From positions 1-15,855 of the forward strand of contig VBIS01000096.1 of assembly GCA_005880605.1 (NCBI GenBank): DNA of 15,855 nucleotides, read 5' to 3'. This stretch comes from Chloroflexota bacterium. GTDB lineage: Bacteria; Chloroflexota; Dormibacteria; CF-121. Position 1 is the stretch's first letter; every line of letters starts with the position of its first letter. Both the position numbers and the translations under genes were made by a program. Below, in pieces: positions 7,301-15,855 of the stretch. The notes below the pieces were generated by a model. It was given only the letters and a program-made list of their open reading frames with translations, was not told where the DNA came from and ran no database searches.

Positions 7301-7690
7301 ATGCAGACCTGTTCGCGCTGTGAGCGCCCGGTTGCGCCCGAGGCGCTCTTCTGCCCGCAGTGTGGCGCCCAGCTCAAGGTGCCGTCGGTCCAGGGGGAGA
7401 TCATCGACGGCACCCGGAGGTTTGCAAAGCACCCACCAATCCGGCCGGGGCGCGCCGCGCGCCTGTCGATCATTCCCGGCCTGGGGCACTGGTATGCCGG
7501 CGCGCCCGCCAAGGGATTGGTCTTCTTTGCCGCCATTGTTGGACCGCTCGTGGTCGGCACCGAACTCGATCTGACGGTCATCGGGGCCGCAGTCGGGATT
7601 CCGCTCGATATCGGGGGCCTCGGACTGTGGGCCTTTTGCGCCTACGACGCATACCGTACGGCGCGAAATCGCATGCGGCCGGCCGCCTGA
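7301..7690 (+). CDS. Zinc-ribbon membrane protein
   Basis: A 129-residue protein starting with a four-cysteine zinc ribbon, CSRC (4-7) and CPQC (18-21), joined by a polar stretch to a membrane part. IIPGLGHWYAGAPAKG (about 57-72) matches the IPGLGQ-Y-G--xKG signature seen in small TM2-like and DUF-type membrane proteins. It is followed by hydrophobic segments at about 72-86 and 91-115 and a basic C-terminus. It probably sits in the cytoplasmic membrane with the ribbon in the cytoplasm; its role is unknown. The ATG at 7301 lies right before the ribbon; there is no Shine-Dalgarno sequence, and a TAATGCT about 16 bases upstream could act as a -10 for a very short leader. It diverges from the CoA-transferase alpha gene. 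Confidence 0.85.
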   Translation: MQTCSRCERPVAPEALFCPQCGAQLKVPSVQGEIIDGTRRFAKHPPIRPGRAARLSIIPGLGHWYAGAPAKGLVFFAAIVGPLVVGTELDLTVIGAAVGIPLDIGGLGLWAFCAYDAYRTARNRMRPAA

Positions 7691-7765
7691 TCAGCCCGCT
7701 GACCATCCACCGATCCCCGGCCGACGCAATGCCTCTCGCAAGCTTGCCGTCTTAGTGTCGCTGGT

Positions 7766-8179
7766 GTGGCGAGGGAGCGGCGAGTCCTATTGATCGAGGA
7801 CGATGCAGACCTTGCGGCCCTGTATTTGCTGCAGCTTCGCCGCGACGGAATTCCGATCGAGCATGTCCGCAATGGCGCCAACGCGGATGCCTTCGTCCGC
7901 GATCGGGTGCCGGCGCTGATTCTCGTCGACCTCAAGCTGCCGGACGTCGACGGCCAGGAACTGGTCGAGCGCTGGGCCGGCGATCCGGTCTCCGGTGCGA
8001 TTCCGATTTGGATCCTCAGCAATACCATGCCGGAGGACAACCTGTGGTGGCACACGGCCCCCAACGTCCAGCGCTACTTCCTCAAGTCGAAGGTGGTCCT
8101 GAGCCGCCTCAGTCTCGAGATCCGCGCCACGCTCGGCCTGCCCTACGGCGAGCGGCTCAGCCAGCGGTCCGCCAGCTGA
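7766..8179 (+). CDS. Stand-alone response-regulator receiver domain
   Basis: A 137-residue single-domain CheY-like protein. The acidic pocket is E11-D12-D13 after VLLIEDD, the phosphoacceptor is D55 in LVDLKLPD, the switch Ser is S85 in IWILSNT, and the conserved Lys is K107 in YFLKSK; all key residues are present, so it should be phosphorylated. No DNA-binding or enzymatic output domain follows, and no histidine kinase is in the window, so it is an orphan that would act by protein contact or pass phosphate on. The GTG at 7766 places MARERRVLLIEDD at the usual distance from the start; there is no clear ribosome binding site. The CPBP protease gene begins 27 bases after its stop, which suggests cotranscription. 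Confidence 0.88.
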   Translation: MARERRVLLIEDDADLAALYLLQLRRDGIPIEHVRNGANADAFVRDRVPALILVDLKLPDVDGQELVERWAGDPVSGAIPIWILSNTMPEDNLWWHTAPNVQRYFLKSKVVLSRLSLEIRATLGLPYGERLSQRSAS

Positions 8180-8206
8180 CGACGGCCGCCTTCAGATAAT
8201 TGGTCG

Positions 8207-8953
8207 ATGCAAGGCCGCCCGCCCGTAGCGCCACCACACACCGAGGAACGGCTGCGCTGGCTCGACCTGATCCCGGTGCTCGTCTTCACCATTCTGGGGG
8301 TCATCCTGGTGTTTGCCGTGGTCGTCATGCTCGCCCGCCTGAACCGCCCTTACTATCGCGCCAACCTCGAGACCATCGCGCTCAGCGCGACGCTGGCCAT
8401 CTACCTGGCCGTCGGCGCTGGGATCGCCGTCGCGCTGCGCCGATTGCGAGCGCCCCTGGCGTACCTCGGCTTGCGCTGGCCAGCGCCGCGCGATCTCGCC
8501 GTGACGCTGGCGCTGATCATCCCGTGGTACGTCGGCATCGCGGTCGTCAGCGCGCTGTCGTCCGCAGCCTTGAACGGTGGCCGCGCGGTGCCGGGCAACA
8601 CTCGCCAGCTTTTCATTCAGCGGCCGCATGGCATCGGCATCCTGGTGCTGGCTTTGCTGGTGACCGCGGTCGCGGCGCCCCTATCTGAGGAGGCGTTCTT
8701 TCGCGGCATGCTGTTCCGCCTGCTCCGCCGCCGACTCCCGCTGTGGGCGGCCGTCCTGCTGAGCGCGATCGCGTTTGGCCTGGCCCACGCCAGCCCCACC
8801 GTGAGCTTCGCGCTCTTGCCGGTCTTTATCTACATGGGTATCGTGCTCGCCGTCGTCTATGCCTGGACCGGCTCACTGACCAACACCATCCTCTTGCACG
8901 GCCTCAACAACGCCGTCGGCACGGTGACCGTCTACGCCCTCCTGTCGCGCTAG
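8207..8953 (+). CDS. CPBP-family intramembrane glutamic endopeptidase
   Basis: A 248-residue multi-pass membrane protein of the CPBP (CAAX protease and bacteriocin-processing, Abi) family. The catalytic motif EEAFFRG (E161, E162, R166) lies in a membrane helix, followed by the second motif FGLAHA (H194) and the third HGLNNA (H231, N235), which are the active-site residues of the family. Hydrophobic segments lie at about 20-42, 57-77, 97-120, 142-158, 180-193, 200-220 and 223-247. Such proteins cleave membrane substrates; in bacteria many accompany peptide systems, but no bacteriocin or peptide gene is recognisable here. It lies 27 bases downstream of the receiver gene and ends in a TAG sharing 4 nt (CTAG) with the convergent UspA gene. 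No clear ribosome binding site precedes the ATG. Confidence 0.92.
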   Translation: MQGRPPVAPPHTEERLRWLDLIPVLVFTILGVILVFAVVVMLARLNRPYYRANLETIALSATLAIYLAVGAGIAVALRRLRAPLAYLGLRWPAPRDLAVTLALIIPWYVGIAVVSALSSAALNGGRAVPGNTRQLFIQRPHGIGILVLALLVTAVAAPLSEEAFFRGMLFRLLRRRLPLWAAVLLSAIAFGLAHASPTVSFALLPVFIYMGIVLAVVYAWTGSLTNTILLHGLNNAVGTVTVYALLSR

Positions 8954-9534
8954 TCCATCTCGGTCGGGATCAGCGCCATCTTCTGGCGCGGCACCCGATC
9001 GACGACCACCTCGCAGTGCGCATTCCGAACCACGTGCTCGGCGACCCGGCCCAGCGGGCTCTCATTCGGCCGGTTCTGGTGGCTGATCCCCATCACGATC
9101 AGGTCCACGTTCTCCTCCCGCGCAATCTCGACGATGCGGTGGCCGGCCTGGCGCGCGACGTTGACTTTGGTGCGAGGCTGGATCGCGTGTTGCGTGGCAA
9201 TGAACGCGGCCGCATTGAGCGCCCGTTGGATCCGCGGGTCTTTCTCGGGCATGGCGAGCGGCGCCTGTAGCGGGATCTCGTGCACATCGACGATCAACAT
9301 TTCGGCTTTGTGGCCCTGGTTCAGGCGCGCCGCCAGCTCGACGGCTCGGACCGAGGCGCCGAGGTCGAGGATGGGGACCAACACCTTGCGGATCGACTCC
9401 ACCGACCGCACCGTGCTGGTGGCGCCTCGCGGCGCCGGCGGTGGCACTCGGAGCATCCAGCCGAGGGTGCCGGCCAGGCCGACCGTAAAGGCGACCGCCA
9501 GCGTGATGCCGAGCGGGCTGAGGGTGAGGCTCAA
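8950..9534 (-). CDS. Membrane-anchored universal stress protein (UspA domain)
   Basis: A 194-residue protein starting at TTG, which overlaps the TGA of the upstream 57-residue gene (TTGA). Residues 6-28 are a membrane helix, 30-45 a Pro/Ala-rich linker, and 48-180 a UspA fold: KVLVPILDLGASVRAVELAA (50-69), EMLIVDVHEIPL (78-89), and the C-terminal DLIVMGISHQNRP (144-156) with LGRVAEHVVRNAHCEVVVDR (161-180). The usual ATP-binding pattern G-x2-G-x9-G-S/T is only partly kept (G149 and G162 are present, the second glycine is replaced by H152), so nucleotide binding is uncertain. Usp domains of this type are fused to or encoded with APC-type transporters in other prokaryotes; here it is the last gene of the permease unit and probably acts at the membrane on the permease. 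Confidence 0.8.
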   Translation of the reverse strand: MSLTLSPLGITLAVAFTVGLAGTLGWMLRVPPPAPRGATSTVRSVESIRKVLVPILDLGASVRAVELAARLNQGHKAEMLIVDVHEIPLQAPLAMPEKDPRIQRALNAAAFIATQHAIQPRTKVNVARQAGHRIVEIAREENVDLIVMGISHQNRPNESPLGRVAEHVVRNAHCEVVVDRVPRQKMALIPTEMD

Positions 9535-9704
9535 TGCGGGAGCCGCGCCGCCGCCTGGAGCCGCCAGGCGCCGAAGGCCAGCAGGCCGACGCCGGCAATG
9601 CCGTACGGCACGGAATGGACCTCGATCAGGTCGCGGAGCAGCACCAGCACACCCAGCAGCAGCGACGCGAAGCCGACGATTCGGGTGAAGCGATACGGCG
9701 TCAT
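9531..9704 (-). CDS. 57-aa two-helix membrane protein
   Basis: A 57-residue protein, MTPYRFTRIVGFASLLLGVL at its N-terminus, with two hydrophobic segments (about 8-24 and 33-50) and a short polar loop containing RDLIEVHS. The ATG overlaps the TGA of the APC permease and its TGA overlaps the TTG of the UspA gene, so it is coupled on both sides by 4-nt overlaps. That packing is the main evidence that it is a real gene. I recognise no family. A small membrane subunit bridging or stabilising the permease and the anchored UspA protein is an inference. Confidence 0.72.
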   Translation of the reverse strand: MTPYRFTRIVGFASLLLGVLVLLRDLIEVHSVPYGIAGVGLLAFGAWRLQAAARLPH

Positions 9705-11302
9705 GCCGGCTTGGTCCCGGCGGCGTCGCGGTCGGCGAGCACCCCTTCGTATTCCTCGAGCGACTCGAACTCCTCCGCCTCGCGGAGCACGCGCTTCTGC
9801 GCCTCTTCCCAGTTCCGTGGCACATTGCCCAGGGCCGGCAGCTTCTGCCGGCGGCGGTAGACCATATAGAGGATGCCGCAGAGCAAGATCCACCCTGGGC
9901 CCGCGATCCGACCCAGGGGGTGCGTGAAGACCACCTCGAAAAGCGTGATCGCCACGCCAATCATGCCGAGCACGCCGAGCACGGGAAAATCGACCGTCCG
10001 CCCTTTTACCGTAACCGGGAGGTTCAGAGGCATCCGGTAGGGCCGTGGCGTGTACGGATCCTTGAACCGAAGCGTGATCAAGGAGACGAAGACGATCAGG
10101 TAGCCGGTGGTCGCCCCGAAGGCATAGAGGTCGGTCAGCAGCTCGATGGCGGCATTGCCCGCGGCGCCCGAGCCGCCCGGCGTCAGAAAGGCGATCAAGG
10201 TTTGCACGATCGCCACGCAACTGAAGACGATGATCGTCCGTGTCGGGGTGGCATATCGCTTGTTGACCTTGTTGAACCAGCGTGGCACCAGCCTGAACAG
10301 GCTCATCGAGTAGGTGAGGCGCGAGGCGCTGACCACGCCGGAGTTGGCGGAGATGAAGACGATGACGCCACCGATCAGGGCCGTCAGCGGCGCCGCAACG
10401 ATGCCGATCACCGGGATGTGGCCGGCGATCAGCGCCACGGGATCGCCACTGTGGCCGAAGAAGCCGTTATGGGGGCCCTGGCCGAGCGGGACCATGCCGG
10501 CGGCGAGGATCGAGAACGCCATCGCGAAGAGCAGCACCGAGAGGATGAGGCCGATCGACGTCCGCGGGATGATGGTGGCGGGACGGCGGGTCTCCTGGGC
10601 CACCTGCGAGATGGACTCCAGTCCGACGAACGAGATGATGGCCAGCGACGAGCCCAGCGCGAACTGCCCGAGGGTGGCCGGGTAGTGGGTGAAGTTCTGG
10701 ACGACCAGCCCCGGGTCCCAGACCAGGCTGAAGCCGGCGATCACGATGATCGCCTGGCCCGTGATCGCCACCACGCCGAGGAGGTTGTTGAAGCTCGAGG
10801 AGACCTTGATGCCGCGCACGTTCATCCAGATCAGCACCACGATGCCGGCGATGGTCTCGAGCAGCCAGAACCACTGGACGTGGGTGGGGCCGACCTTGAC
10901 GGTGAGCGTCTGAGCGAAGGGCATGAAGAAGTTGAAATAGCCGAACGAGATCACGGTGAACAGGGCGATGTCGATCGTGTAGTCGAGCAACAGCGCGGAT
11001 CCGGCCACGAAACCCCAGAGGTCGCCGAGCCCGCGCAGCGCGAAGTACTGGCCGCCGCCGGCGACGGGATAGGCCGAAGCCAGCTCGGCATAGCAGAGGC
11101 CCACCATGGCATAGACGAGCCCGGCCGCCAGGAAGGCCAGCGGGGTGAAGCCGAGGGCCGCCAGCGCCACGATGCCGAGCGCCACATAGATGTCAGCGCC
11201 GACATCCGCGTAGCCCCACATGTAGGAGCCCCAGACGCTGACATCGCGGCGAAGTTCGCTTGCCCCGATCGCGCTGCTTGGCGTATCTCCCGCGGCGCCC
11301 AC
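9701..11302 (-). CDS. APC-superfamily permease (amino acid permease type)
   Basis: A 533-residue transporter of the amino acid-polyamine-organocation superfamily, a secondary carrier in the cytoplasmic membrane. About twelve hydrophobic segments are visible between residues 36 and 480. Family landmarks include the first-helix region with SYMWGYADVGADIYVALG (26-43), YAELASAYPVAGGGQY (71-86), FVGLESISQVAQETRRP (225-241, the helix-6 motif) and the RPYRMPLNLPV loop near the end. A charged tail of about 50 residues (from YRRRQ) contains an acidic EAEEFESLEEYEG stretch and could contact the neighbouring regulatory proteins. The start is GTG at 11302, directly after the TAG of the TrkA-N gene with no gap; the stop overlaps the 57-residue gene. 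The substrate (amino acid, or K+ as in KimA-type APC members) cannot be told from sequence. Confidence 0.92.
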   Translation of the reverse strand: MGAAGDTPSSAIGASELRRDVSVWGSYMWGYADVGADIYVALGIVALAALGFTPLAFLAAGLVYAMVGLCYAELASAYPVAGGGQYFALRGLGDLWGFVAGSALLLDYTIDIALFTVISFGYFNFFMPFAQTLTVKVGPTHVQWFWLLETIAGIVVLIWMNVRGIKVSSSFNNLLGVVAITGQAIIVIAGFSLVWDPGLVVQNFTHYPATLGQFALGSSLAIISFVGLESISQVAQETRRPATIIPRTSIGLILSVLLFAMAFSILAAGMVPLGQGPHNGFFGHSGDPVALIAGHIPVIGIVAAPLTALIGGVIVFISANSGVVSASRLTYSMSLFRLVPRWFNKVNKRYATPTRTIIVFSCVAIVQTLIAFLTPGGSGAAGNAAIELLTDLYAFGATTGYLIVFVSLITLRFKDPYTPRPYRMPLNLPVTVKGRTVDFPVLGVLGMIGVAITLFEVVFTHPLGRIAGPGWILLCGILYMVYRRRQKLPALGNVPRNWEEAQKRVLREAEEFESLEEYEGVLADRDAAGTKPA

Positions 11303-11701
11303 CTACTTCTCGAAGAAGCGCGCGACCTTCTCAGCGCCGATGGTCGTCGGGCAGATGGTCTCGATGCCCAGGTCGGCGTAGAGATCAGCCCGCGCCGGGT
11401 CGTAGATGCGGCAGATCACTTTCTTGACGCCGAACTCATGCTGGGCGAGCTGGGCCGCCATGATGTTGGTGGTATCGGCATTGGTTACCGCCACGAAGGA
11501 ATCGGCGCGGTCGGTGCCGGCGCGGCGGAGGATGTCCTCATCGACCGCGGAGCCGAAGACCATCTCCCCGGCAAAGTCCTCACCCAGGCGGTTGAAGGCG
11601 GCCTCGCTGGAATCCACCACGGCCACGTCGTCCCCCTCCTGGCTGAGCTGCCGGGCCAGGCTGGAGCCGACCCGTCCGCAACCCACGATCACCGTGCGCA
11701 T
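11303..11701 (-). CDS. TrkA-N (RCK-N) NAD-binding regulatory domain protein
   Basis: A 132-residue protein consisting of only the Rossmann-fold RCK-N domain that controls K+ and other transporters. MRTVIVGCGRVGSSLARQL holds the GxGxxG loop (G7, G9, G12), and D30 at the end of the second strand (AVVDSS) favours NAD(H) over NADP. AVDEDILRRAGTDRADSFVA and VICRIYDP are typical later strands; it ends at GAEKVARFFEK without the usual TrkA-C domain. The ATG at 11701 puts MRTVIVG at the normal distance; an earlier in-frame ATG exists but would add a non-conserved MNPRIVSGY. It is the first gene of the permease unit, abutting the permease GTG with no gap, so it is probably a soluble nucleotide-sensing subunit for that permease. 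A TAGAAT lies just upstream. Confidence 0.88.
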   Translation of the reverse strand: MRTVIVGCGRVGSSLARQLSQEGDDVAVVDSSEAAFNRLGEDFAGEMVFGSAVDEDILRRAGTDRADSFVAVTNADTTNIMAAQLAQHEFGVKKVICRIYDPARADLYADLGIETICPTTIGAEKVARFFEK

Positions 11702-11714
11702 ATAACCTGAAACT

Positions 11715-11720
11715 ATTCTA
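11715..11720 (-). promoter_or_regulatory. Candidate -10 element for the TrkA-N/permease unit
   Basis: TAGAAT on the minus strand ends 13 bases before the TrkA-N ATG, so the transcript would have a leader of only about 7 nt. The -35 position offers only a weak TTCGGC-like match at 18-nt spacing. Plausible from position and base content, but unproven. Confidence 0.33.
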
Positions 11721-11754
11721 GGGTTCATATCGTTTAGCGCCGAATTGGCGAGGG

Positions 11755-11760
11755 TATATA
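11755..11760 (+). promoter_or_regulatory. Candidate -10 element for dnaK
   Basis: TATATA stands out in the GC-rich 122-base gap between the TrkA-N and dnaK starts and lies 63 bases before the dnaK ATG. A weak TTTAGC (11733-11738) is 16 bases upstream. No CIRCE (TTAGCACTC-type) or HAIR (CTTGAGT-type) operator is seen in this gap. Positional evidence only. Confidence 0.35.
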
Positions 11761-11808
11761 CCGCCCAGCTTGTCCGGGCACTGGGGCGCCGGGGCGAGCA
11801 CATCCTTT

Positions 11809-11814
11809 AAGGAG
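11809..11814 (+). promoter_or_regulatory. Shine-Dalgarno site of dnaK
   Basis: AAGGAG is centred about a dozen bases before the ATG at 11824, leaving 9 bases between. It decides the start against the longer frame opening at 11770 and indicates strong SD-led initiation, in contrast to clpB and several other genes here. Confidence 0.85.
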
Positions 11815-11823
11815 TACTACGAG

Positions 11824-13731
<1,908 letters not shown>

Positions 13732-13742
13732 GCAGGATTTTT

Positions 13743-13776
13743 CCCCTCCCCCTCCGGGGGAGGGCACGGTGGGGGC
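13743..13776 (-). repeat. Dispersed C/G-rich palindromic repeat, copy 2
   Basis: It starts 12 bases after the dnaK stop. It contains a perfect 9-bp stem, CCCTCCCCC (13744-13752) and GGGGGAGGG (13756-13764), around TCC. On the minus strand it matches copy 1 (3758-3791) at 31 of 34 positions. It could form a hairpin at the end of dnaK mRNA; the T-run lies on the 5' side for plus-strand reading, so it is not a textbook intrinsic terminator for dnaK. Confidence 0.72.
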
Positions 13777-13833
13777 GGACCGTGTGGCGGCGGGCTCGTT
13801 TAAGGGATATTCTGAGTCGGGTAGACCCACACT

Positions 13834-15855
<2,022 letters not shown>

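Noticed and set aside
9920..11710. A 596-codon plus-strand open frame
   Set aside because: It is opposite the APC permease and TrkA-N genes and reads as His/Asp/Arg-rich low-complexity sequence, a usual shadow in GC-rich DNA.
11731..11750. CIRCE-like or other heat-shock operator upstream of dnaK (CGCC/GGCG arms at 11738-11750)
   Set aside because: The arms are only 4 bp and do not match TTAGCACTC-N9-GAGTGCTAA or CTTGAGT-N7-ACTCAAG.

Overview
The window is a GC-rich, densely packed bacterial chromosome segment. Many starts are GTG or TTG, genes often overlap by 4 nt, and several genes have no recognisable Shine-Dalgarno sequence. The gene types (SD-poor starts, an APC permease of this style, an ACS-like ligase with a CoA-transferase, dnaK directly followed by clpB) would suit a Terrabacteria lineage such as Chloroflexota, Dormibacterota or an actinobacterial relative. 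That placement is an impression, not a result; no rRNA or other strong taxonomic marker is present.

Left part (1-2542, all minus strand). Reading leftwards from 2542: a 63-residue unknown protein with a strong SD, a TPR protein with one membrane helix, a multi-pass membrane protein coupled to it by a 4-nt overlap, and a lipoprotein cut by the window edge. The multi-pass protein looks like a membrane metalloprotease relative that has lost its zinc-binding HExxH. Diverging from this cluster is a secreted or anchored phosphoesterase of the phospholipase C/acid phosphatase type (2655-3758, plus).

Middle part (3755-7273, minus). A three-gene metabolic operon, all joined by ATGA overlaps: CoA-transferase alpha, CoA-transferase beta, and an acetyl/acetoacetyl-CoA-synthetase-like acyl-CoA ligase. 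It should activate or exchange CoA on a short-chain acid. The alpha subunit is broken as read: its frame switches near 6640 and about 30-40 family residues appear to be missing.

Next (7301-8953, plus). A zinc-ribbon membrane protein, a stand-alone receiver-domain protein and a CPBP-family intramembrane protease.

Next (8950-11701, minus). A tightly coupled four-gene unit: an RCK/TrkA-N domain protein, an APC-superfamily permease, a 57-residue two-helix protein, and a membrane-anchored UspA-domain protein. This looks like a permease with its nucleotide-sensing domains supplied as separate subunits, and it is the best candidate here for an undescribed system.

Right part (11824-15855, plus). 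The chaperone genes dnaK and clpB (3' end outside the window), without grpE, dnaJ or hrcA between them. A dispersed palindromic C/G-rich repeat occurs twice: after dnaK, and at the end of the acyl-CoA ligase, where it encodes the protein's tail. No stretch over 300 bases lacks a gene; the longest gaps (about 100-120 bases) are upstream of dnaK, between dnaK and clpB, and between the divergent genes at 2543-2654.
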